This document shows positions 16,073-23,892 of a stretch of 64,000 bases of DNA, piece by piece. The stretch is from an uncultured Acidimicrobiales bacterium. GTDB lineage: Bacteria; Actinomycetota; Acidimicrobiia; Acidimicrobiales; SZUA-35. Made by a program: the position numbers and the translations under genes. The stretch spans positions 1 to 64,000 of the forward strand of contig CALJSB010000016.1 in NCBI GenBank assembly GCA_937976305.1. Direction: 5' to 3'. Within the stretch, counting starts at the first letter, position 1. Every line of letters begins with the position of its first letter. The notes under the pieces were generated by a model. It did not search any database. It was given only the letters and a program-made list of their open reading frames with translations, and was not told where the DNA came from.

Positions 16073-17193
16073 CCGTCCACCCGGGTAGATGCGATGGCAT
16101 CAATGAAGCGGTCCGCTCGAGCTTCAACGTCGCCTGGGTAGAGCTCTGCGGTTCGGCAATTGATCGAACGGCAGAACTCATCGAAATCATCTGTTGCCGG
16201 TAGAAGGTCGAACTCCCAGTCCGGCGACTCGGCCCGTGACGCCTCGACGTTCGCTCGGATGAGGTCGGCTTCGAGGCTCCAGCCGTTGAAGTCGAATGCT
16301 TGCTTTCCGTTTGTCGCAAAGACGTGAGCGCCCTTCCAGCCTGGACGAGGCTGAATGGCCACGACTCTGTAGGCCGAATGTCGCCGGACGAACTGTCTGG
16401 CGAGAATGTGACAGGCGCCGGCGGCAAAGAAGGGCCGGTCCGGCCGCTGCCAGGCAAGTACGACGTCGGCAACCTGTTCCGACGTCCGACGGAACGAGAT
16501 GGCGGCCATTGGCGTGTCGAGTCCGACCGAAGGCCCATCTCGCTTGGTCGCGATGCCGACAGGCGGGCTCGTGATCCATTGGACGGCAACATCCGGGCGA
16601 CTTGCGAGATGCTCGGCGTAGTCGAGGGTTCGTTGCTGCCAGCCGCTCCCAGCGAAGTGCTCCCACTTCTCTTGCTGCGACTGAGTCAGGGTGTCGAAGA
16701 GGAGGAACCAGTTCGCCATGGTGAACGTGCCGCCGGGGCGGAGCAGTTCGATCGCAGCGTCGAGGTGGTCGGGGCGATCTGCGAACCACGCGTCGTCGTG
16801 GATGAGGTCGTAGCTCCCAGTCAGAGTTGGCAACACATCGGCGACGGTGCCCGTGAGATACGTGACCCGGTCGGCAAAGCCTCGCTCAGCGGCGATCAGT
16901 GTCGCGGCATCGGTGTGCTCGGGATCGGCATCGATGCCCGTGACATGGCAAGCGGGTCCACCGGCATGGGCGAGCCAGAGGGTGGAGTAGCCGAGCCCTG
17001 ATCCAAGATCGAGGACTCGCTGAGCCCCGGCCGAGCGGACGATTGCGGCGATGGTCGACATCACTGGGCCACCAGCGTTGTGCAGACCACACTCGTGACG
17101 TGCCTGGTGCTCAGAGCTGAGGGCGCGAACGTCAGCGAAGGGGTCGCCCCCGACAAGGTCGAGGAGTCGCTCGTTCAAGTCGGCCAGATCCAC
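16057..17193 (-). CDS. Class I SAM-dependent O-methyltransferase with a C-terminal extension
   Basis: About 378 aa from GTG 17193 (VDLADLNERLLDLVGG); a TTG at 17289 would add 32 residues. Residues about 60-220 are an O-methyltransferase fold: QRVLDLGSGLGYSTLWLAHA (motif I), HVTGIDADPEHTDAA (acidic residue that binds the SAM ribose), then SYDLIHDDAW and LLRPGGTFTMANWF. The last 150 residues (DVVLAWQRPDRPFFAAGACH, KGAHVFATNGKQAFDFNGW) are an extra domain I do not recognise. It converges with the SRPBCC gene. Confidence 0.8.
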   Translation of the reverse strand: MDLADLNERLLDLVGGDPFADVRALSSEHQARHECGLHNAGGPVMSTIAAIVRSAGAQRVLDLGSGLGYSTLWLAHAGGPACHVTGIDADPEHTDAATLIAAERGFADRVTYLTGTVADVLPTLTGSYDLIHDDAWFADRPDHLDAAIELLRPGGTFTMANWFLLFDTLTQSQQEKWEHFAGSGWQQRTLDYAEHLASRPDVAVQWITSPPVGIATKRDGPSVGLDTPMAAISFRRTSEQVADVVLAWQRPDRPFFAAGACHILARQFVRRHSAYRVVAIQPRPGWKGAHVFATNGKQAFDFNGWSLEADLIRANVEASRAESPDWEFDLLPATDDFDEFCRSINCRTAELYPGDVEARADRFIDAIASTRVDGQSRG

Positions 17194-17398
17194 AACGCTG
17201 ACTATGCCACGCCTGCCTCGGCTCGATTCCGATTGGCCCAGATGCAACGTGTCCGCCCCCGAGGGCCGCAACGTTCGCGATTGTCGCAACTACGTGGCGC
17301 ATTCTCATTCGTCGTATGTGCTCGGGTGCCACGACGGCTGAACCGACGGTGCCTGCAGACCAGAGATCGGGTTGACCTTGGCGCAGTACTGTTGCCAC

Positions 17399-17962
17399 GT
17401 GGTCGTCAGCATCGTCTTCGAGACGCACTCGTGGAGTGAAGACAACGATCGCGGAGTCGCATCTGGCTGGAATCACAGCCTGTTGTCTCCCGAAGGTCGC
17501 CGTCTCGCCAGAGAACTTGGCGAACGCCGCCGTTCCGACGGCATCGACATCGTCTTCACCTCTGACCTGCATCGGGCCGTTCAGACGGCCGAGATAGCGT
17601 TCGCCGAGACGGATGTTCCGATCCTGCACGATTGGCGCTTGCGAGAGTGCAACTACGGCGCCGGCAACGGTATGCCAGCTGCCGAACTACATCGGAACAA
17701 GCTTCGATACGTCGACGACCCGTATCCAGGCGGAGAGAGCTGGACCACGGCTCTCGAACGGGTTGGCTGGTTTCTGGATGATCTGCATCGATGTGCGGAT
17801 CGGAAGCGGGTACTGGTGGTAGGCCACGTCGCCACGTTTTGGGGCGTTGTTCGTCGTGTCGAACGAACACCCGTTGTTGATCTCATTTCTGCGGGTTTCG
17901 AGTGGCGGCTGGGATGGGAGTTCGAGCTGGTTTCGGAAGTAGGGCCAGAGAAATGCAGGTAA
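17399..17962 (+). CDS. Histidine phosphatase family protein with an altered RHG motif
   Basis: About 187 aa from GTG 17399 (TTG 17372 is an alternative). The first strand reads IVFETHSWSEDNDRG: the His of the RHG phosphohistidine motif is kept, but the Arg is Thr. The rest is typical: SPEGRRLARELGERRR, IDIVFTSDLHRAVQTAEIAF, LRECNYG (catalytic acid) and VLVVGHVATFW (second His). The THS/THA variant is a recognised branch, so activity is plausible. It overlaps the start of the next gene by 10 nt, which suggests one operon with the phosphodiesterase. Confidence 0.8.
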   Translation: MVVSIVFETHSWSEDNDRGVASGWNHSLLSPEGRRLARELGERRRSDGIDIVFTSDLHRAVQTAEIAFAETDVPILHDWRLRECNYGAGNGMPAAELHRNKLRYVDDPYPGGESWTTALERVGWFLDDLHRCADRKRVLVVGHVATFWGVVRRVERTPVVDLISAGFEWRLGWEFELVSEVGPEKCR

Positions 17963-18678
17963 TCGGCCATCGAGGCGCGTCCGCTGGCGCGCCGGAGAAC
18001 ACGATGGCTGCATTCACAAGGGCACTCGACCTTGGAGCCGACGGCTTCGAGTTTGACGTGCAACTCACCAGCGACGGTCGAGCCGTTGTGATGCACGACG
18101 CAATGCTGGAGCGGACGACCAATGGCAACGGACCCGTCTTCGAGGCGTCCTTCGACGAGATTCGAGAGTTGGATGCTGGCGGTTGGTTCGCCCCGGAGTT
18201 CGCTGGTGAGCGGGTGCCGTCATTGGACGAGGTCCTTGCCCTACCAGCCACTGTTTTCGAGTTGGAGTTCAAGACACAGGGCCGAACGGTGCTTGACGCC
18301 GTCCTCGAAGCGGTCGACCAGGCTGGCGTGTTCGAGCGAGTGAAGTTCACCGGCTGGAACCACCCGATGCTGGCAAGGCTGAAAACCGAACATCCGCAAG
18401 CCACAATCGGGCTGTTTGCCCAGCGACCCCAACCATGGATGAATGAGGCAGTGTTCGAGCGCTACATCCTTGGCACCGCCGAGACGGCTGGCTTCGACGT
18501 CGCGCACGTCTATGCCGGCGTGCTGACGGAGCGGATTGCATCAGGGCTGAGCGAACTCGGCTACGTCGTCCACGCCAACGATGCCGTTGGCCCGGATGAC
18601 GTCAATCGAGCCGTTGATGCTGGGGCTACGTCAATCTCGTTGAACGACGTGGCCTTGGCCATGTCGGTCTTCGAATAG
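17953..18678 (+). CDS. Glycerophosphodiester phosphodiesterase
   Basis: 241 aa from ATG 17953 (MQVIGHRGASAGAPENTMAA). The HRG...PENT signature, EFDVQLTSDGRAVVMHDAML (metal and general acid/base residues) and FELEFKT are the GDPD active-site set on a TIM barrel. It would release glycerol 3-phosphate from deacylated phospholipids. No signal peptide is seen, so it acts in the cytoplasm. It overlaps the histidine phosphatase gene by 10 nt. The upstream frame to 17902 is the coding end of that neighbour, so the later ATG is used. Confidence 0.9.
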   Translation: MQVIGHRGASAGAPENTMAAFTRALDLGADGFEFDVQLTSDGRAVVMHDAMLERTTNGNGPVFEASFDEIRELDAGGWFAPEFAGERVPSLDEVLALPATVFELEFKTQGRTVLDAVLEAVDQAGVFERVKFTGWNHPMLARLKTEHPQATIGLFAQRPQPWMNEAVFERYILGTAETAGFDVAHVYAGVLTERIASGLSELGYVVHANDAVGPDDVNRAVDAGATSISLNDVALAMSVFE

Positions 18679-18711
18679 TCAGTGGTTCTGTTTGCGCAGG
18701 GCAAAGCCGCC

Positions 18712-18885
18712 TCAGGACAACGCGGCAGCAGCGACAAGGCCACCAACGCCGATCACCACGATCACAACGACCAACCACACGAACTTCCGTCCGCTGAGGA
18801 GGTCAGTCGACGCAAACCGGCGAGCGAAGCGATCGGAGCTGCTCTCCGGTCCCGTTGACTCGTGCATCCACTCGCGCTCACCCAT
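18712..18885 (-). CDS. 57-aa single-pass membrane protein coupled to the methyltransferase
   Basis: 57 aa from ATG 18885: a polar N-terminus (MGEREWMHESTGPESSSDRF), then RKFVWLVVVIVVIGVGGLVA, one clear membrane helix close to the C-terminus. The start lies 8 nt inside the end of the methyltransferase gene (stop at 18878-18880), an arrangement typical of translational coupling. Function unknown; a small tail-anchored partner of the methyltransferase is possible. Confidence 0.75.
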   Translation of the reverse strand: MGEREWMHESTGPESSSDRFARRFASTDLLSGRKFVWLVVVIVVIGVGGLVAAAALS

Positions 18886-19704
18886 GTTCGGGCACGGTAG
18901 CTGAGCGCCTCAGTGTGTAGATGAGCGGGTCGAGCTTCCCGAGAAACTGGAAGAGCTCCCAATGAAGATTCGCCTCGACGTGATTGAAGATCGCCTGTCC
19001 GTGATCAGCCACGATCTCGTCGGTGCGACGGCGCAGTCGAGCGAGCCGCAACAGCGCTTTTGAGACGGGTTGGTCACGTTCCTCCGCGTGCTCTCGCCAT
19101 TCAGTGCCCACGGATCGGACAGCTGCGATCTCGAATCCAGCGCGCGCGAATCGCTGCTCAAGCCAACCGCGATCAAGGTTCTGGTCGATGTTTCCCATGT
19201 GGCCTCGCAAGAGCGTTCGGTCTTCGCTAGTCAGAGCGTCAGTAACAACTGTTGTGAACAGCAACATCAGAGCCTGGGGCTTCATCACTCTTGCGAGCTG
19301 GGCCAAGGCGGCGTCGACGTCATCCACTTGCTCAAAGACGTCGCGGCACCACACGAAGTCGACCGAGTCATCTGCGACAGGCATGGAATGAATCGTGACT
19401 TGGTGAAGGTCGATCCGCTCCGACAGCGACGCCGCTACAACCGCGACTCGAGCCCGCTCGACGTGAACCGGGACAGGTTCGACTCCGATACCGGTGATGT
19501 CGAGTCGGCGAACCAGCTCAACGAGATGCCCCGCATCGCGGCAGCCGGCATCGAGTACGACGAACCCGGGCGAGATCAACGCTTCCGCTATCTCGAACAA
19601 CTCGTCGGGTGCGGAGGCGACAGGCTCTGGTCGAGCTTGTCGTAGACGTCCCACGTGCTCGGCCCGTACACGGTGGTGAGGAGATCAACGTTCGTCACCA
19701 CCAC
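18878..19704 (-). pseudogene. Class I SAM methyltransferase with an N-terminal frameshift
   Basis: The main frame (GTG at 19654, 258 aa) has motif I FVVLDAGCRDAGHLVELVRR, GIGVEPVPVHVERA, SVDFVWCRDVFEQVDDVDAA and VMKPQALMLLFTTV, a SAM methyltransferase. Just upstream, in another frame from GTG 19704, lies VDLLTTVYGPSTWDVYDKLD, the kind of N-terminus this family carries before (S)PDELFEIA. Joining the frames near 19640 with one indel gives a normal protein. Without it the 258-aa form may still fold, so this may be a live gene with a sequence error. Confidence 0.7.
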
Positions 19705-19787
19705 ATGATCGCTTTTCGGAGAAGACTCTGGTGCCGAATTCCACTCCCCAAACCATTTCAGTCGTGGTCCAGTCCAAAGACCTGCCG

Positions 19788-19810
19788 TGACGTTTTGTAC
19801 CTGACCCCTA
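19788..19810 (-). repeat. 23-bp dispersed repeat, copy 1
   Basis: Plus-strand TGACGTTTTGTACCTGACCC followed by CTA. It is identical to the copy at 23870-23892 and lies between the divergent methyltransferase and pentapeptide genes. Read on the minus strand it starts with TAG. Confidence 0.8.
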
Positions 19811-19872
19811 AGGGCTTGACGGTAGGGAGGTACGCTCGCCGCACACGTTCACGACCGGACAGGCACGCGGCT

Positions 19873-20541
19873 ATGGAGATCGAAGAACCTTTCGCCCAGC
19901 CACCACGGCTCCCGCAGCTCGGGGCGCACGATGCCTGGAAGCCCGAAACTGGCCCGGCCCCGGAAGATGGCCTGCTCGAGATCACGGGGCGCAGCTTCGA
20001 CGGCACCACCATCGACCTCACCGGAGTCGAGCAACTCGACATCGAGCGATGCGATCTTCGACAAGTGACCTTCGTCGGCATCGATCAACACACCGAGGTC
20101 CGGGTGGCTCAATCGTCAATCGCTCACACCGATCTCAGCCGGCTCTCCATCCGCGTTGCCCGGCAGAGCCACTTCGTCGACACCAAGTTGGTCGGCACCG
20201 ACTTCTCCGATGGGCTCATCCAAGACTGCGAGTTTGTGAGCTGCGTTATGCGGCTCACCAACTTCCGGATGGCGACACTGAAGCGGGTCGCGCTGCGGGA
20301 GTGCGAACTTGGTGAAACCGATGCCTACCGCGCTGGTCTCACCCACGTTTCATTCGAACAGAGCACCGTCACCGAGCTCAACCTCGACGGGGCAGAGGCC
20401 AGTTGCGTCGACCTGCGAGGTGCTGCCTCGCTGGAGCTGATCGGTATCAATCGGCTCGACGGGTTCCTGATCTCCGAAGTGCAACTGCCAGCGATCGCTC
20501 ACCAGCTGGCTGCCGTGGTCGGCCTGAGGATTGAGCGCTGA
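19873..20541 (+). CDS. Pentapeptide-repeat-like protein
   Basis: 222 aa from ATG 19873 (MEIEEPFAQPPRLPQLGAHD). From residue about 50 there are repeated five-residue steps with Leu/Phe inward and small or polar residues outward (IDLTGVEQLDIERCDLRQVT, HTDLSRLSIRVA, FVDTKLVGTDFSDGLIQDCE, MRLTNFRMATLKRVALRECE), which fold as a right-handed square helix. Function of this type ranges from gyrase protection to scaffolding; nothing here decides. The frame is open upstream to 19609, but that part crosses the methyltransferase gene and the repeat. It converges with the VOC gene at 20573. Confidence 0.85.
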   Translation: MEIEEPFAQPPRLPQLGAHDAWKPETGPAPEDGLLEITGRSFDGTTIDLTGVEQLDIERCDLRQVTFVGIDQHTEVRVAQSSIAHTDLSRLSIRVARQSHFVDTKLVGTDFSDGLIQDCEFVSCVMRLTNFRMATLKRVALRECELGETDAYRAGLTHVSFEQSTVTELNLDGAEASCVDLRGAASLELIGINRLDGFLISEVQLPAIAHQLAAVVGLRIER

Positions 20542-20552
20542 ACCGGCACTGT

Positions 20553-20575
20553 TGACGTTTGAGACCTGACCCCTA
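20553..20575 (-). repeat. 23-bp dispersed repeat, copy 2, supplies the VOC stop codon
   Basis: Plus-strand TGACGTTTGAGACCTGACCC followed by CTA, differing from the other copies at the TTTGTA/TTGAGA positions. Its last three bases are the TAG stop of the minus-strand gene at 20573-20977. Confidence 0.8.
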
Positions 20576-20977
20576 CGAGTAGGAGACCACTTCGAACTCG
20601 ATGCCGTCGGGGTCGTCGAAGTAGAAGCGGCGACCGGGTTCGTAGTCGCCGTGGTTGTAAGGCGTGAGGCCTTCGTCGATCACCAGCTGCTCCACAGCGT
20701 CGAGATCGTCGACCTGCACACCAATGTGATTGAGGTTGCCGATCGAGCTCTTTGGTCTCTCTGACCCGTTGGCGTCAGCACGGTGAGACGGCGAGGTTTC
20801 ATCGGCAGCGGTGTATACGGCGAGGTATTGACCGTCGGTTCCGACGTGAATCGTGCTGCCGCCGAGGAGCGAGGGACCCGCCCACCGAACATGCCAGCCA
20901 AACAGCCGGCTCAGTCGATCTGCGGTCTCGGTGGGGTTCTGGACGGTGATGTTGAGGTGTTCAAGTGAAGCTGTCAT
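20573..20977 (-). CDS. VOC family protein, probable SoxR target
   Basis: 134 aa from ATG 20977 (MTASLEHLNITVQNPTETAD). The VOC fold is shown by EHLNITVQNP, LFGWHVRWAG and the second half GNLNHIGVQVDDLDAVEQLV with FYFDDPDGIEFEVVSYS; the His and Glu metal ligands are present. Its promoter overlaps the SoxR box and has the 19-bp spacer of MerR-class activated promoters, with the start codon 8 nt after the -10 box, so the mRNA is predicted to be leaderless. A role against redox-active or electrophilic compounds is inferred from that control. The stop lies in a dispersed repeat. Confidence 0.9.
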   Translation of the reverse strand: MTASLEHLNITVQNPTETADRLSRLFGWHVRWAGPSLLGGSTIHVGTDGQYLAVYTAADETSPSHRADANGSERPKSSIGNLNHIGVQVDDLDAVEQLVIDEGLTPYNHGDYEPGRRFYFDDPDGIEFEVVSYS

Positions 20978-20984
20978 ACCAACC

Positions 20985-21015
20985 TGTATAGAATCTCAAG
21001 TAATGTTGAGGTCAA
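20985..21015 (-). promoter_or_regulatory. SoxR-type promoter and operator (19-bp spacer)
   Basis: On the minus strand TTGACC (21015-21010) and TATACA (20990-20985) are separated by exactly 19 bp. Between them, CCTCAACATTACTTGAGA (21011-20994) matches the SoxR box CCTCAAGTTAACTTGAGG at 14 of 18 positions. The box also covers the soxR start codon at 21003, so soxR would repress or tune itself while activating the VOC gene. The ATG of the VOC gene is 8 nt past the -10. Confidence 0.85.
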
Positions 21016-21476
21016 GCGATTCTTCCCCACCATCATTGCTGGCGATCGGGGCCGTCGCCGAGCGCACCGGCCTTGCGGTGTCGGCCATCCGTTTCTACGA
21101 GGAGCATCGCCTCGTCACCTCAGTCCGAGCCGACTCGGGTCATCGCCGGTTCGAACGCTCCGCCATCCGACGCCTCTCGTTCATCCGAATCTGCCAGAAG
21201 CTCGGCTACAGCCTCGACGAGATTCGACAGCAGCTCGATTCACTGCCCTCAGGCCGAACACCCACCGAAGCCGACTGGGAACGCCTGGCCGCCCGATTCA
21301 CCGTCGACCTCGATGAGCGGATCGCCGGGCTCACCAACCTGCGAGAACGAGTTGCCGGTTGCATCGGTTGCGGATGTCTCTCGCTGACCCATTGCAAGAT
21401 CTACAACGTCGACGATCAGGCGGCTCAGCACGGCGACGGTCCCCGCTACTTGCTCGGCAATACGCCAGACGTCTGA
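21003..21476 (+). CDS. soxR: Redox-sensitive regulator SoxR
   Basis: 157 aa from ATG 21003. MerR-type helix-turn-helix (LLAIGAVAERTGLAVSAIRF, YEEHRLV, GHRRFERSAIRRLSFIRIC), a dimerisation helix, and the diagnostic CIGCGCLSLTHC, the CX2CXCX5C ligand set of the SoxR [2Fe-2S] cluster, near residues 120-131. Oxidation by redox-cycling compounds switches it to an activator. It is divergent from the VOC gene across a matching SoxR box. The frame is open further upstream but that part is antisense to the VOC gene. Confidence 0.95.
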   Translation: MLRSSDSSPPSLLAIGAVAERTGLAVSAIRFYEEHRLVTSVRADSGHRRFERSAIRRLSFIRICQKLGYSLDEIRQQLDSLPSGRTPTEADWERLAARFTVDLDERIAGLTNLRERVAGCIGCGCLSLTHCKIYNVDDQAAQHGDGPRYLLGNTPDV

Positions 21477-21550
21477 TCAACAGCGGGGCGCGTGCGGACA
21501 GGACGGAGCACAGCTTCGGATTTCGATCGAAACTTCGCGATACTGGCGGG

Positions 21551-21973
21551 ATGAGTGATCCGGTGCCTCCGCGCTTTCGAAAGACCAAGTCAGGCAAATG
21601 GGCGGCCATGGGGCCCGTCGAGACCCTCGAGAAGGCCCTGGCGGGTGGCGGCATCGTCGAGGTGCAGAAGAAGTCCGGCGACTGGTCGAAGTTTCACATC
21701 GCCTCGCTCGGCAAGCCGTTCGATGTCGATGGCGTGCAGATGGTCTACGGCTATGGCCCGGACGACGAGGAAGAAGGAGCCAAGCGGCTGGCCCGCGAGA
21801 ACCGCAAGGCGGACCGTGCCAGCGGCAGCAGCAGCAGCAGCGGCGAATCGCAGGCACCACCCCCGAGCGAGCCAGTCGACAGCGGCTACCTGAGCGCGGC
21901 AGAGCCACAGCGAGACGAGAGCGAACCCCTCCCGGTCTTCCAGGGTGAAGACGAATGGGTCGAGGAATTCTGA
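21551..21973 (+). CDS. Hypothetical protein, 140 aa
   Basis: ATG 21551 (MSDPVPPRFRKTKSGKWAAM). The N-terminal 70 residues have a small alpha/beta look (VETLEKALAGGGIVEVQKKS, DWSKFHIASLG, DGVQMVYGYGPDDEEEG), the rest is Ser/Pro/Glu-rich and acidic (SGSSSSSGESQAPPPSEP, ending EDEWVEEF), probably disordered. I do not recognise the family. It stands alone between soxR and the convergent lipoprotein gene. Confidence 0.75.
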   Translation: MSDPVPPRFRKTKSGKWAAMGPVETLEKALAGGGIVEVQKKSGDWSKFHIASLGKPFDVDGVQMVYGYGPDDEEEGAKRLARENRKADRASGSSSSSGESQAPPPSEPVDSGYLSAAEPQRDESEPLPVFQGEDEWVEEF

Positions 21974-22013
21974 GGCGCTGCGCAGCCAGCTTCTGCTCGC
22001 AGGAGGAGTCCTC

Positions 22014-22877
22014 CTAGAGGCACAACCCGCCGCTCAAACCACGACCACAGATGACCTGGGCCGAGGCGGAGATCAGCTCGATCGCGACAACCTGGGGCGA
22101 CTCTGCATTGATGTCGTCGACGATGTAGCGGAACCCGATCGAGATTCGCTCTCCCTTGACGGAGTCATCGCCCAGGCCGATCACATCAATCGTGGCTTCA
22201 CCACCTTGCGCGTCGAGGCCGACTGGCTCAGTCGAGAACACAACGAGCGGTACGGGGCCACCCGAGCGAGCGCTACCGATGTTCTCGGCGAGGGTGTCCA
22301 GATCCGGAGCGCTGAGGCTCGGCATGGAGGCCGACAACCCACCGAAGATGTTTGTGGTCGCTCCGAGCTGGCCCAGGAACGTGGTGTTGGCCCACGCTTC
22401 TTGGCCGCCCTCTGTCACTCGCCACCAGGCGCTGTTGGCCAGCAACCAACCGTCCCCCTGCGAGATCACGGCCGGTGTCGATGAAAAGGGGGCAACGGTG
22501 TCGACGATGCTGGCCGAGGGGTCGGCGGCCGTTCGGAAGTTCAGCACGTCGTCCCACGCAACGCCGACGACGTCCATCGTCTCACCCTGAGCCGGGCCAA
22601 TCGAGTACGCACTGCCGAGTTGAGTCGAGGTGGTCGAGGTGGACGGTGCGGTCGTGATTGTGCTCGATGCGGCAGCGGTTGTTGCCGTGGTTTCGGAAGA
22701 TGCCGCTGCGGCAGCTGTTGTGGTCGACGACTCGACGCTCGAGCTGGAACCAGCCTCACCAGCAGCCAACGATTCAGGCGTACCAGTCGCTTCTTGCTCG
22801 CCGTCCGATGAACACGCCGAGGCAACAAGGCCAAGGGCCAGGCCGGCAGTAGCGATACGGCTGAATCGTGAGCGCAT
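22014..22877 (-). CDS. Secreted lipoprotein with an SH3-like domain
   Basis: 287 aa from ATG 22877. A lipoprotein-type signal (SRIATAGLALGLVASACSSD) is followed by about 60 residues of Ser/Thr/Ala linker, then an SH3b-like unit (VLNFRTAADPSASIVDTVAP, VISQGDGWLLANSAWWRVTE, EAWANTTFLGQ) of the type that binds cell-wall peptides, and a C-terminal region with VICGRGLSGGLCL that may hold a disulfide. It would sit on the outer face of the membrane. A promoter-side hairpin CAGGCG-TTCC-CGCCTG is at 22904-22919. Confidence 0.85.
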   Translation of the reverse strand: MRSRFSRIATAGLALGLVASACSSDGEQEATGTPESLAAGEAGSSSSVESSTTTAAAAASSETTATTAAASSTITTAPSTSTTSTQLGSAYSIGPAQGETMDVVGVAWDDVLNFRTAADPSASIVDTVAPFSSTPAVISQGDGWLLANSAWWRVTEGGQEAWANTTFLGQLGATTNIFGGLSASMPSLSAPDLDTLAENIGSARSGGPVPLVVFSTEPVGLDAQGGEATIDVIGLGDDSVKGERISIGFRYIVDDINAESPQVVAIELISASAQVICGRGLSGGLCL

Positions 22878-23029
22878 GGGGTTCCCTCCATGGAACAGGT
22901 GAGCAGGCGTTCCCGCCTGATGGCACTCAGGTCGGCAGAAATTCCCCGCCGTTGAGAGGGCACCTAACGTTCCACGTCGTGGTCGACGTCCTCGCCATCA
23001 TCGCTCACAACAGGCAGTCCGCTTAGGTC

Positions 23030-23860
23030 ATGGCCCTTCTTTTCGGATTGGCAGCAGCGATTTGCATCGGTTTGTCAGACCTCGGCGGCCGACGAGTCTC
23101 GGCCGCCAGTTCGGCCGCGACCACCGCCACCTCGATGAATCTGATCGGCTGCGGCGCCGCCCTCCTCGTTGCGCTCGCGATTGGCAGTGTTGTCGAGGGA
23201 GCCGACGTGGCACGAGGACTGATTTCCGGCCTCGGTCTCGGAGCCGGCCTGATTCTTTACTACGCAGCACTCCCCCGCGTCGGCGCACCGGTCGCCGCCC
23301 CGATTCTCGGCACGCTCACCTCGGTGCTGCCCTACGCATACGCCGTGCTGACCGGCGTTGTTCCTTCACCGCTCGCCCTCATCGGCGCTGGCCTTGCCCT
23401 TGCGGGGATTGCCATTGTCACGGCCACCGGCACCGACCGGCGGGCTCGATTCGACGGGGCGGGTGTTGCCCTCGCGATCGGTTCTGGCTTGTCCTACGCC
23501 GCCGGGATCATCGCGGTCATCGGGGTGTCACAAGATGCTGGGGCCTGGCCGGCTGTCTTTCAGAAAGTAACTGGTGTTGCTATGGCTGTTGCGTACTGCC
23601 TCTACCGGTCGAGCCCAGTCACGCCGCCTCGAGGCGTTCGCCGAGACGCCATCAATGCCGGTATTGCGTCTGGGCTCGCCAGCAGCTTCTACGTGCTTGG
23701 ACTCACCGTCGACCCCACGCCTGCCATCGTCACCGCATCGATGTTCCCTGCGTTTTCGATTGCGGTCGGCCGAACGTTCTTCGGTGACGCCATGACGCCG
23801 TTGCAGATCGCAGGTATCGCCTGCAGTTTGGCCGGCGTTGCGGCAGTGGCCATGAGCTGA
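23030..23860 (+). CDS. EamA/DMT-family transporter
   Basis: 276 aa from ATG 23030. About ten hydrophobic helices in two repeated halves (ALLFGLAAAICIGLSDLGG, YYAALPRVGAPVAAPILGTL, then ALAIGSGLSYAAGIIAVIGV, VTASMFPAFSIAVGRTFFGD) define the EamA drug/metabolite transporter fold. The Pro-containing end of helix 3-4 (PVAAPILGTLTSVLPYAYAV) and its repeat (PAIVTASMFPAF) are family hallmarks. Substrate unknown. Convergent with the acyl-CoA dehydrogenase, with a dispersed repeat between them. Confidence 0.9.
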   Translation: MALLFGLAAAICIGLSDLGGRRVSAASSAATTATSMNLIGCGAALLVALAIGSVVEGADVARGLISGLGLGAGLILYYAALPRVGAPVAAPILGTLTSVLPYAYAVLTGVVPSPLALIGAGLALAGIAIVTATGTDRRARFDGAGVALAIGSGLSYAAGIIAVIGVSQDAGAWPAVFQKVTGVAMAVAYCLYRSSPVTPPRGVRRDAINAGIASGLASSFYVLGLTVDPTPAIVTASMFPAFSIAVGRTFFGDAMTPLQIAGIACSLAGVAAVAMS

Positions 23861-23869
23861 AGCTGTGCG

Positions 23870-23892
23870 TGACGTTTTGTACCTGACCCCTA
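23870..23892 (-). repeat. 23-bp dispersed repeat, copy 3, supplies the dehydrogenase stop codon
   Basis: Identical to copy 1 (19788-19810). Its CTA end (23890-23892) is the TAG stop of the minus-strand acyl-CoA dehydrogenase gene. It sits 10 bp after the convergent transporter gene. Confidence 0.8.
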
